DNA from: Sclerotinia nivalis
Taxonomy: Eukaryota; Ascomycota; Leotiomycetes; Helotiales; Sclerotiniaceae
Direction: 5' to 3'
Assembly (NCBI GenBank): GCA_029531795.1
Contig: JAPEIS010000010.1
Span: 2,108,001 to 2,172,000 of the forward strand
DNA: 64,000 nucleotides
Position numbers and translations under genes: made by a program. Within the stretch, counting starts at the first letter, position 1, and the number at the start of each line of letters is the position of its first letter. Below are positions 13,069 through 23,921 of this stretch, in pieces. The notes below the pieces were generated by a model that saw nothing but the letters and a program-made list of their open reading frames with translations, did no database searches and was not told where the DNA came from.

Positions 13069-14738
13069 ATGGGCATTCTAGTCAAACTCATCGGGTCAGG
13101 AGTCGGTCTTGTATCCGAAACGATTCACCATCATCGAAATAAGTCCTCATCAAACCTTCAAGCTTCTTCGGACAATGGTGAAAACAGTCGAGCGGGCGCT
13201 CAACTAGGTCACGCTTACGATGTTGCCCCTCCTCAATATGTCGAGGTATCCCCCGAGGAAGCCGATAAAATGATAATCAAAGGCCAGGCAGTGCCAATAA
13301 ACGAGAAAGAAAAGTATGAACTCGAAAAGGAATTTGAGGATGAGGATTCTTCGGATACCGAATCTGAGGAAGGGGATGAGGAAGCTTGGGCTTTGGACGA
13401 AGCGGCAAATAGATCCGGTCCGGCTACTCCTTCCGAGGAGCCTTCTCAAGATGCCGATGAACTTACCGATGTATTTATACGAGATCATCCCCCTCCAGCA
13501 TATAATGCTACGAAGCCAAAATTACCTTGTCCGGTCATCCTCCCACAACGCAGACCAAGGGATAAGAAGCGTGGATTTATTAGAGCATATGCACCAGTTT
13601 TGGAAGATTGTGGGATCGACCAAGCTACATTTCTAGATTTCTTAAAGACTTTCTACCATGCGAGTAAATCTTCTCCATGGTTGAATGTTATCAATGCAGC
13701 GGCTGGGATTGTAGGCTTTGTGCCTGGCCCCATTGCAATGGGTGTATCAATCGCTACTCAATTTGCGGTTGGTGTGGCTATGGAGCTTCAGGCACGATCA
13801 AGGTTGGTTTCCAATATTTCAATCTTGGGCATGAGCTGATAAATATTCCACAGGACGAATACTTTCCTCGATAAAATGAACAATGAGTTCTTCATGCCTC
13901 GAGGCCTTTACTGCTTGATACTTACGTACAAGCCCGAATCATCAGCAACCCATGCTTCTGTTGATATTACTAAAGCCATTGCCTCATCTCTTGATGATAC
14001 AACCACGGGTTTCAAAAAGACATTGAAGAACATAAAACTTTCAAGCGGGACAACATATGGAGAACTCGAAATGCCAGAAGCAGCACCATTGATTTTCCCA
14101 GCATTAGATCAAATTGCTGAGGTTGAGGAAAGTAAAAATGCCCCAAAAAGTAGTAAATTCAAGGACAGTGGAAAATTCGTCACCGATTACTTCGATCGTC
14201 GAGCTCAAGCCAAATATGTTAGTTCCTCACTTTCCTCACCCGGATAGCTTTCCCCAGCTTTCCTTTGCTTCACCACAAGTTCTAACATAATGAAAACAGG
14301 CAATGCAAAACCCAAGTAGCTCTTTAGCAACACCCAAGCCGCAATTTCTCTCGCGTTACTCTGACCCCAGTCACCCGGCTAATAGCGGATCTCTCATTTC
14401 TCTCATCACTGGCGGGCACATCAATCCGCAAGCGCGAAAAACGGAGCGAAGAGCCGCCATAGGAGAAAGGAGGCAAAATAAAAGAATTAGAACGGCGTAC
14501 CGAAGAGGCGAAGTCATTACTCCAGAGATGGGACTTAGGAGAAAGAGAAGACCAGGTCTCGTGAAGAGGATATTGCAGAAAGTTAGTTTCCTTTTCCAAT
14601 TTCCCGCTGGAAAAAGTATGCGTGCATAGAGCTAATTGTTATTAGGATGTCCTTTATCTGATGGTTGTGAGTTATGACCCAGAGAGTCCGGAGTATCAGG
14701 CTGGTACGAGGAGTGTTGTGGAGGAAAATGGGATGTGA
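13069..14738 (+). CDS. Conserved ascomycete protein of unknown function (acidic N-terminus, MGILVKLIGSG type)
   Basis: Four exons (13069-13802, 13854-14217, 14300-14581, 14646-14738) give 490 residues; all introns are GT-AG, 51, 82 and 64 nt, and all joins keep frame. The start is the ATG at 13069 because the MGILVKLIGSGVGL opening is typical of this family; the open frame upstream is short. Residues about 85-130 are very acidic. A Gly/Ala-rich hydrophobic stretch follows (INAAAGIVGFVPGPIAMGVS, about 204-240). Then come the family blocks RTNTFLDKMNNEFFMPRGL, DYFDRRAQAKY, SRYSDPSHPANSGSLISLIT and, in the last exon, DVLYLMVV. I recognise this as a widespread uncharacterised fungal family often present in several copies. 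No enzymatic motif is visible. Confidence 0.85.
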
Positions 14739-16796
14739 TGTCATGTTTTATGTTTCATGTGCTATGATGAGAATAGATATACCCATAAATTATTTTTATT
14801 ATTTTGCCCCCTTTTACTCGGGAATTGTATGGATTCGATATAATGGATATAGTTGTTCTTGAATTCAATTGTCTAATCAGTATATCTAATGGTCGGTCTG
14901 CAATACGATCTGGATCTATAAATCCATCAATCTTTCAATCTTTGAAATCAGATACTTTAATCATTCGATCAAGTTATCAGTTTAATAAGTTCAATATTCA
15001 AAATGATTTTGAATACCCAAATCCTTTATTATTGAACTGTATACACCTCGGATTGTTAAACACATTGGTCCTAATTTAGTCAAGTGTCAAAATTCACCCT
15101 CGCAGACCAAATAATATATGATGCTGTTGGGACTACCAAGCGGTAATCGTGTGTACAAAAAGTACAGTTCCTTTCCAGACGGAAAATACCCATCGGAAAA
15201 TTACATGCCACGCATCTTCGACTCCAACGCGTTCACGTGATATCGTAGGGATCGATCGAAACGCAAATACTCGCCCTTGCACTTTTGAATTATTTAGAAG
15301 AATTTGATTTATATTTCTAGCTATTAGATTATCGTGACTTTTGTGATGGTGGTATCAGTATCACAGTGTGATGAGTGTCGATGCGATGTTGATTATATAA
15401 AGAGAGATTAGTTGATGTATGGAATGTAATAAATGGAGATGTGACATGACGTCATGTGTTGTTACTAGCTTTTAGTCTGCTGTCGCAGTTTCTTAGTTTT
15501 TTTTGAGTTGAGGATACGAAGAAGGCAATGGTGGTGAAAGAGTAGTGATTTGTTTATTAGATGTTATTTGATAATGATGTTGAGTACACTTTGGATGAGG
15601 ACATGGAAAGACGAGGTAGTGAAAGGACAATGATTGGTCTTGTGAGAATTCCTAATAAGTTATTAAATCACTTAATAATATTTACCGAACCAATAGTTAT
15701 ATGATCACGTGATATATTAATAATATGATTTCATATTATTAAATTTTATTATTATATAAAATTTCGATCATATATCATATCAGAATGATTTATAATGGAA
15801 TAGAATGAAATGGAATCATATAGAATTTTCTTATTCTCAGATTGAATACTATTGGTTATTATTTCCTTTTATTATATAAAATGATTCTATAAGATTCGAT
15901 TTAAATCGATCTTATTTATAATCATAGAATAGTGTAGAATCTCATTAAAATTTATAAATACGAAGATCTTCTTCAAAGAATTCTTCGAAAAAATAAGCAG
16001 ATAAAAATTCAATATTCAATATATATATAATTCTGACTTCAATATTCTATTGTTCATATATTCGATCACTCCTAAGCTAAATACGACTAAGTCTTCCACT
16101 ATTATAATAAATAATATTATAGTATTATTATTATATTATTTATTATTATCCGATCTACCTCCTACGAGAGGTCTATTGAATGCCATTGAGTAGATAAGCT
16201 ACAGCTATACTTTTAACAGCGAACGGAATTAGGCATTCAGCCTCGGGAAGCAGCATTGTCCACACCCCAGAACAAAAGAGAAGAAGAAAAGATCCCTCAC
16301 ATCTTAAATTGAATGCATGGATGTGAGTAAGCGAGTTCCTGTTCGATATCCTAAAGTTAAATTGAATATCAAGATCCTCAAAAGAAAAGTAAAAAGGTAA
16401 TTTTCACATCATCGAACCTGATGAATGTAAGTAAACAAGCCACATTTGCTTGCTATATTAAGACCAAATAACCAAAAATTTACCGAGATTCTATTAAAAC
16501 TCTCAATAGCAGGGTGACGGACTGGGAGCCACGATTCAAATCTCGGTGTCCCTTACGCTTGTTCATAAATGACATTATCAGAGAATTTGGCGTACGTGCC
16601 ATGCTTGTGAAAGGATATTTTGTTGCATTCATTAAATTAAATATCGAACACCCAGAAGTTACCATGAATATCGTATCTGATCTTGACCACCATTCAAACT
16701 CATATTGGTTGAAATATAACATCACCAAACACAACCTGGCAAAATTGGACTTTTCCTTAAGCAGAAAGTTAAAAATCGCAACAGATCAATTTTTAG
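14739..16796. other. AT-rich intergenic region, probable RIP-degraded element
   Basis: No gene is supported. About 15645-16160 is extremely AT-rich, with long runs built from ATTATT/TAATAA and short palindromes (for example ATATCACGTGAT at about 15703-15714 and 15960-16000 TTCTTCGAA repeats), which fits a transposon remnant mutated by RIP. Ends and class cannot be fixed by eye. A tRNA-arm-like string (about 16525-16550) lies in a small open frame (16514-16810) that is not convincing as a gene. Confidence 0.4.
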
Positions 16797-19700
16797 CTAA
16801 TGCTGTTTAGACCCAGAATCTCGCTTAGACGGATCGGCGGTCAATGGACCATAAGCGACCCTGGCTTCCCGATTGAGTAAATTTGTCACAAAGGATTGTC
16901 CGGCTCCAGTCTCTGAGCCATAGCTGTTCGTAAGCATCGTCATGATATGTGCACTGGCATCAACACCTTCTTTCTTAGCAGGTCGTATGGTATCCCTTGC
17001 TATGGAAGATCCCCTCTCGAAGTAAAAAGGGTGGCTACCAATTTGAGCAGGCCCATGATTTCCTAAAGGCTTACTTGGGGCACCAACTTTGTCACCGCTG
17101 GAAGGTAAGGCCTGGGAGCCTGCTTGGCTTTCTGAATTTTCATCGCTGGGTGGATCGATACCGTACAAAGCCCCTCGTGCTGCAACTTGAGCTGGAATAA
17201 ACTCTCGAGCGGCGCCCCTTATGCTGCTTTTCGCAATTGCAGCCAAACTTTTACCAGCCTCGCCAGCCAATGGTTTTGTGATAGCGGCTGAGCCTGATCT
17301 ACCCAATGCTCTTTTGATAACCATTGGTGCGGCCTTAACCATCCTCATCCCCTGCTTCAGAACTGCACCACCGAGCTCGCCACCTATACCACCTATTAAC
17401 CCACCAAGAGCATCCATCCCTACGCTTTTCCAGGTCGGGCCTTTACCTTCAGCTAAATCCCCAATAACACCTGATGTCACATCGGAAGCAACGCCCGCCG
17501 CAAGTCCCACACCCACCTCAATTGCGAAGCCGGCACCAGCAGTAAGAATGCCAACAGCAATGCCAACTATAATACCGAAGATTGCCATTATGAGATCCTT
17601 AAACCCGAAGTGAATACCGAAGAGACTGAAGTGACCACTCGGATCCACCTGGTTGATCGGGTCTCTTAAGCAATAGGAATAAGGATTGATCTCTCCAGAA
17701 GTGAAAGGACTTGAAGGATCCGGGGTATGAAACCGCATCAATACTGGATTGTAGACGCGATAACCGTTGCCAAGGTGATACCATCCAGTCACTGGATCTC
17801 TCCATTGTCCATTGAATCCTATTGAGGCCCCAGCCGATAGATCAGAGAAGCAATATGGTGTGTATTCTCGATGTTGAGTCTGGTCTGGAGCTCCAGTATT
17901 CATTATTGTTGTGATAGATTGCTGGCCGTCGGAGGCCCATAGATTTGTGGTTATTTGATTATTTTCAGATATCGTTTCTCCCCAGTACTCTGACTCGTTA
18001 GATAGGAATGAAGTCTTACGATCTCCCTTACAAACGGCCACAATAAGCGAATCTCGATAGAAAAGACATGTGTCCGCCTCGCCCGGTACCTGTTGGCAAA
18101 CCAATTTTCCCGTGCCATCATACTGGTACTCAGCGAGAATTTGGTTGTTCGCATCGCTCACAGCGATTAAGCGACTCATATTATTATATTGCAATATCCG
18201 ACCTTGTTCATCCCGTGCCAAGCAGCCGTTTTCGCCATAATCGAGATCCACTCCTGGAGGATAATCCGGATGTGTATTGGTGATCTTGATTAGTTGAGTA
18301 GGTTCCCGTGCACTAAAAGAATAAACTGCAGTATTCGAACTCCCATTTTGAAACACTGTTAAACACTGGCTTATATTGTCGTAGTCATCGAATATAAAGC
18401 CCTGCGATTGAAGTTGATGTCCTTGTTGATCAGTAGGAGGCTGATTTCCTTGGCATTTATAGTTAACAAGACGGTTATGAATGTCATATTCAAAGCTCTC
18501 GTCTCGTGACACATCACCATTGCCTTCCTCTTTGCGGCGAGATGTGATCAAACCGCTTTCACCGTATGCTTGACTCAAATGGTACAGCAATGTCGTTCCC
18601 CCTTTGGAGACAGATCTCTTGATCTCCCGGCCAAAATCATCGTAACTCAGAGACAATTTTATTTGCGAATTACTTGCCCCATCCTCCACACAGCTTTCAG
18701 ACACACGGCTCGCATTGTCATAAACAAGTGAGACCTTCAATTGACCTTGTACAATAGTTTGAGGTCTACCGCATGCATCGTACTGAATTTCATGTGTTTT
18801 CCCATTCACATCCGTATAATGCTGCAACTTTCCAGACATCGAATAGATATACTCTGCAGAAAATACCTGACCTCCACTGGTCTGGATTTTCTCCTGCGAT
18901 AGGAGGCCAGAAGGGAAGTATTGCAGATCATTGGTAGAGTAAGAATTCATGAACTGTATTGGAACTGCAGTCTGAGCGTCGTACTGGTAAGTATCCGTAG
19001 TCAGATTATCGCTCCTAGTCAGACCTGTCGGCACATAGTCCAGGGCCGGTTCGTAGGTTAGATTGTGCTGGTCTCCTCTTGGACTTGTTATACAAGCAGG
19101 CTCAGGCGAAACCCCTTCATAAGATTGACTGGTAGTGCGTGTACCAACAGTTCTACGCGTAACTCGACCTAATCCGTCAAATGATTGCTCTCCCACAGTA
19201 TTTCCATTGAGCTCCATTGACATAGGCAATACAGCTGTGGTTTGATTCGCATACTGCGTTTTTACTACGCGATTGTTGGGCCAGATGGTCTCAACGATAC
19301 GATCGAAAGAGTCGGCTTTGTATTCTGTTGTTCGACCCAACTGATCCGTTTGGCTCACGAGCCGCCCCAAGCCATCGTAGGTATAGTCAATCTTGCTATA
19401 GACTGTGTCGTCACTTTTGCATAGTGCTGTCTGCACTGGAACGTCGAAAATATTCAACTGCGTCTTCACCATACCCTCACCTTCAATGCCTTCAATCTTG
19501 GTCTGAGTGATTGGATCCGTGAGGGATAATGTAACCAGGCCACTGCTTTCGGTCACTTTACAAAGTTTCCCCCAATCATCATATTCCATGGACTTGCTGC
19601 TCTGTTGCTCGGTTGGTTGGCCCCCGCCTTCTGCTTGGAACCAATCAACTTCAGCCGTCGTGATCCGTTGGCCTTGAGCATTATAGCTGTTCTCTTGAAT

Positions 19701-21653
19701 CAGCCGGAAGGTTCCTGTATCATCCTGCTTCTCAACTTGATTAAGTCTTTCCAAGCCATCAGTGATGTAGTGAGTTTGAACGCCCTTTGCATCGGTCACC
19801 GTCTTGCGGGATCCGTTAATATCTCCAAGAAAAGTATACTCATTTTGTATCACAGCCTCAAAAGGAGTGCCCGGAGAAGTGACTGCTTTGATTAGTCTTC
19901 CCAGGTTGTCGTAGGTGTAGAGGTCTGAGATGCCAACCTCACTTTCATGGGTCAAAGCCAATCCAGACCACATAGAATAGCTTATCCCTTCACCAACTGT
20001 AGAGGCATCGAAAGTTGTGGTTGTTCTAGCCTGTTTCAGTTGATTGCTATCGGGATAAGTATATGTCCAGCCCTGGGTTGTGGGATATTGGTCAATGAGA
20101 CGCGTCACCTGTTGCTGAAGGCGACCATGATCTTTGGTCTCAGTTTGGTTTATATAAGAGTGGTCAGTTGTGGTCAGGAGCTGGCCATCTTCTAAAGTTT
20201 GTCGTTGCTGAACGGCGACAAAATAGCTTGTTTTTGCTCCGGTTGCTGTGGGTATCTGAGAATATGTATAATACTCAATTCGGGTTGGCGCCTGATGAGA
20301 ACTGGCTGCCGGAATCACTGTCTCCGTTTTGATATATCGTTGGAAGCCATGCGGATCGGCTGGACATCCATCCTCACCTGTTGGTAGATAATAAACACGA
20401 TTCGTCGTGATACCATTAGTTTTGATTTCCTGTGTCGGATTTCCCCAATCGTCAAAGACCTGATGACTCGTTTCTATGCGACTCGCTTGATTGACTGTAT
20501 CTTGATACGTGGTTTCGACAGTCTTTGGTAATTGATATTGCGCAGGCTGATCTTCAAAGTCTACAAATGGAATGGCATGGTAGGTGATGGTCTGGATGAT
20601 TTGCTTTGTGCCTTTCTGTTGCTCAGAGCTGATTAGAAGATGATATTTGTTGTACGTATGCTTTGTCTCGGCACCGCCTTCAACTTGAACGGTTGCTGTG
20701 TACTGATAGTCGTCAAGGGTGAGGTACAAATTATCCTCTCCATCTTTCTAATTTTGGCCACCGTCATAGGCGAGAAAATTGCGATCCGAGTAACTGTAGT
20801 AAGTTACAATTGGAGGTTGTCCATTTCCAGGGCGTGCAGTATGTGATATAACATAGGGGATTGCTTGGTAAGGTGCCCCTGGTGGCATGCGATGCCCTTG
20901 TTCCTTGTATTGAAGTTCCTCAATAAGGCCCGAAGGACTGGTCACATTTTGCAAATGGCCGAATGCCGTGTAAACAAACTTCCAAGATGGTGAGCCTTCC
21001 AAAGGCAAACACAATTCATCCAGTTGGTTGTTCCTTAAAGTGAGAATGAAAGTACTTGCTTCTGAGGTATTCGGAGCCCTCGTTATTTCAGTCTGTGAGT
21101 CTTCATATTTGACTTCGAGCAGAACCTCGGAGCCTTGTTGAATCTTTTCGAGAAGTGGCTGCTCGCCGGACCTGACCCATGTGAACGATAAACAGCGGCC
21201 AGCGGTGGCATATAGTTCAACCGGGATGGATTTTTTGTAGCTATTGTTAAAATTGGAAAGAATTTCGATTTGTCCCGATTTGTACGTGAACTGGTATGAG
21301 TCGGCTTCTAGCTTCTTTACCTGAGAGCTTTTGAGCTTTTGGTCCTTAGTAAATAGGCTTCCAGATGTTTCCGTGACTTGATATGATTCGCCTGTCGAGA
21401 GATTAACCGTCGGGTTTGCTTGACGGTGTTCATAGGAAGGGAGAGTAAATGACCACCCCTGGCCTAAGCCAACGTTTTGTGTGTTTAAGGGATTGAAAGT
21501 CAGGGATAGCTTGAAAGAAGGACAATTCCTGGCTTGAGTTGGTGTTTCATAGATATTAACTGTGCACGTATATTGACCGGTACGGGGGTCCACGCCTTTC
21601 TGTATAAAGCTGTTGAAATTGAAGCTTTGAGAGTAGATTGGATTGGTCGACAT
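16797..21653 (-). pseudogene. Giant RHS/YD-repeat protein gene of bacterial toxin-complex type, interrupted by one in-frame stop
   Basis: One intronless frame runs from ATG 21653 to TAG 16797 (1,619 codons) but carries a single internal TAG at 20748-20750; the frame is the same on both sides. The N-terminal segment (SFIQKGVDPRTGQYT, then SLTFNPLNTQNVGLGQGWSF) and many YD repeats (YDNLGRL, YDGLGRL, YDDFGRE) lead to the RHS core (GFNGQWRDPVTGWYHLGNGY, RVYNPVLMRFHTPDP, NPYSYCLRDPINQVDPSGH). Known RHS/TcC proteins form a shell around a variable C-terminal toxin part, released by self-cleavage at this core. Here about 280 residues follow, Gly/Ala-rich and hydrophobic at first; I do not recognise their activity. 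The family is mainly bacterial, so horizontal transfer is likely. The stop may be a true null allele, readthrough or a sequence error. Confidence 0.85.
20748..20750 (-). other. In-frame TAG inside the RHS gene
   Basis: This TAG splits the RHS frame after residue 301 (upstream piece 21653-20751; downstream piece to 16797). No plausible GT-AG intron of normal size spans it and both sides remain in the same frame, so one base substitution explains the break. Confidence 0.85.
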
Positions 21654-22631
21654 TTTTTTCCGGCTGAATAGAGCACAAATCAGAAAATAATAGCAATGAT
21701 GGAATGTTTTGGAAGATATAGATTCAGGTGGAGGCTTTCAGATGATCCGTTGAATTGGATGCAATGCTTCTATATATCTAGTGACGAAGATCCAGTCCAT
21801 GGCATCTCTACTCCTCTCTCTCTGTCAATTTCGATTTTTCAAACTCGAGAAGCAGGAAGGACCAATCTCCAGAATCTGAATTTGTACAACAAATGAAGGT
21901 AGATTTGGTTGACTGATGTTTTTTTGGTGTTACAATATGTAGCCACATCTTTATTAGAAACCCTTCAGCTTAAAAAGGGTAGGCCGACGGGTCTTCTAAG
22001 CTTACCTCCGCCAGCCATTAAAATCAAGATCGAGATCCCATATACTCTGTCATTAACGATTCAGTCGATGCAGTGCATATGGCGGCGTTAAGCAACAATA
22101 ATTGCCCAGATCCGATACGAGCTTGGAGACTTTTGCGTATCATTATGTAGTATACCTCTGTCTCTTGTGGATTATGATCCGGACCCATCACACGAAAAAT
22201 ACGCCACCTCTTTCTAACATGGCTGAATTTCTCGAAAGAGGCACGCCCAAGAACAGTAACGTGGCATGATAACACCAAAATTCGACAATGCGGGGTTGTT
22301 ACACATAGAGAAGCACTTTTATTATTCGCTTCAAATCTGAATGTTTGTTGTACTGCAGAGAAAGGAAAGCAATATCATGATAATTCAATCATTTGACAGC
22401 GAAAGGCCAAGGTGAAAACGCCAGCCAGAGTTGATTGCCGAATAACAACTCCACACGAAGCACTTCCATCATTCACCTGAAGTCATGTTTGTCGTACTGC
22501 AGAGAAAGGATAGGAATATGATGATAAATCATTGGCAGGGAAAAAACGCCAAACTTGATCATTCACGTTCTCCCAAACGGGATTGAAAGATATACCCAGA
22601 TAAAGGACACTCAGATAGGTAGATATATAGT
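21654..22631. promoter_or_regulatory. Shared divergent promoter region of the RHS and 429-residue genes
   Basis: This 978-bp interval separates two divergently transcribed intronless genes. It contains an imperfect tandem duplication: the unit starting about 22308 is repeated from about 22452 (offset about 144 bp), with the best-conserved core (ATGTTTGT[T/C]GTACTGCAG) at 22341 and 22485. TATA-like strings (about 21771 on - side, 22621 on + side) are present but unproven. A shared interval suggests, without proving, joint control. Confidence 0.5.
22308..22595. repeat. Imperfect tandem duplication (2 x about 144 bp)
   Basis: Unit 1 (about 22308-22451) and unit 2 (about 22452-22595) share GAAGCACTT, a TTCRCYTSAA-like block, the core GTACTGCAGAGAAAGGA, AATATSATGATA, and AAACGCCA near their ends, with small deletions in unit 2. 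The borders are approximate. Confidence 0.7.
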
Positions 22632-23921
22632 ATGCCATCTGCTCAAGCAAAAGATTATGGCTCTGATCTCTTCATCTTAAGCTGGAATCAAAGGACCCAA
22701 AGCAAGATAACCGACTCATCAATACAATCAAACAAAAGTCATCTACCTCTTCGTTCTACCTTACCTGCCCGCAGAGCACCAGAAATCATGGGTGTACAAT
22801 GGGAGGTCACATATTTCTCAATACAATCAAGTGGGGATTCTGTCCTCTTCGCCAATCACGTAATGCAAGTCACTGTGGATGTCTTGATCAAAGCGATCGA
22901 CCCAACCACCAATACCCCATACACTTTGAGAATGGATGAGCTCTTCAGCAGCCAATTGATCGATTATGATGACGTCAACGCAGAACTGGGTGACGGATGG
23001 GCCTATTCAAATGAAGAAAATGTATTCGCACACAGCATGCCTCCATCCCACAGCGTAGTCCCCGCAACCGAGCCACATGACAATCAATCTATGCCTCCAC
23101 AGCACAACAATGTCCCTGCAGGCCAGCCCCTTGACGATCAATCGCAACGGTGGTGGGTCACTACAGGAAAAATTGAGAGTAAGAGTGTAGGGGCACGCAT
23201 TCAACAACCGAACGGCACATGGGTGTCAACCCACAGCGACAAATTCGATACTCACGTATCGCTCCGAGGAGTCGAGCGCGTAACATATACGTTGGACAAT
23301 GTCAAATTCGTGAAAGAGGACACGGATGGCGGTACCGACACTATCGAGACCTCTTGGGATCAGGACAATTATTACCTTACAAGCAAGGTTCACCCGTTCA
23401 ATATGGTCGTCCTTGATGGCCATAGGTATTCTGATTATTCCGTCGAGGGGTTACGGATGTGTACTGCGTACTATCAATGGGCTACGTGGAAATGGCTTCA
23501 CTACTTTTGGTACATGGGTCCAAAAACCAAAGCAAAAGTAGGGATAACCAGCTTTGAGGATGGCACTCCTGTCCAGGGCGGTAATGTCCATGATATCAAT
23601 ATCAATGAACATCCACAAGCTTTCTGTTTAACTCGTCTTTGGATCTATACAGAGGCTAATATATACTCGACCGATTGGTGGTATTCTTCCACGATCAAGA
23701 TTTTCGATGATTATGGCAACCAAGGCAATTTTATTTTGGACACCGGCAAGGAAAATAGAAGTCAAATAATCCTCAAAGATGACGCATCCGTGACCTTGGA
23801 ATCCTCCGACTCGGGTACTATCCACTATGGTAAAGAAAACACCATTTCAAATACCCTTCCAGAAGAGATCCCGGAAGATATCCGAGATGCCATTCTAGCT
23901 AAACAAAGCAGGATTGCCTAA
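22632..23921 (+). CDS. Intronless 429-residue protein of unknown function next to the RHS gene
   Basis: A single open frame from ATG 22632 to TAA 23921. The next Met (22788, MGVQWEVTYF) may be the real start, because the first 52 residues look low in structure and a TATA-like string lies almost on the first ATG. The protein has no signal peptide or membrane span. It is rich in Trp, Tyr and Asp, with beta-type segments such as WDQDNYYLTSKVHPFNMVVL and TAYYQWATWKWLHYFWYMG. Two adjacent imperfect 18-residue repeats start MPPSHSVVPATEPH and MPPQHNNVPAGQPL (about residues 137-172). I do not recognise the family. Lack of introns and pairing with a bacterial-type RHS gene suggest joint acquisition; that is inference. 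Confidence 0.75.
   Translation: MPSAQAKDYGSDLFILSWNQRTQSKITDSSIQSNKSHLPLRSTLPARRAPEIMGVQWEVTYFSIQSSGDSVLFANHVMQVTVDVLIKAIDPTTNTPYTLRMDELFSSQLIDYDDVNAELGDGWAYSNEENVFAHSMPPSHSVVPATEPHDNQSMPPQHNNVPAGQPLDDQSQRWWVTTGKIESKSVGARIQQPNGTWVSTHSDKFDTHVSLRGVERVTYTLDNVKFVKEDTDGGTDTIETSWDQDNYYLTSKVHPFNMVVLDGHRYSDYSVEGLRMCTAYYQWATWKWLHYFWYMGPKTKAKVGITSFEDGTPVQGGNVHDININEHPQAFCLTRLWIYTEANIYSTDWWYSSTIKIFDDYGNQGNFILDTGKENRSQIILKDDASVTLESSDSGTIHYGKENTISNTLPEEIPEDIRDAILAKQSRIA

Noticed and set aside
16510..16810. Small + strand open frame starting with MTDWEPRFKSRCP
   Set aside because: The opening derives from a tRNA T-arm-like string (CGATTCAAATCTCG); the frame has no domain, overlaps the RHS 3' end and no complete tRNA cloverleaf could be built around it.
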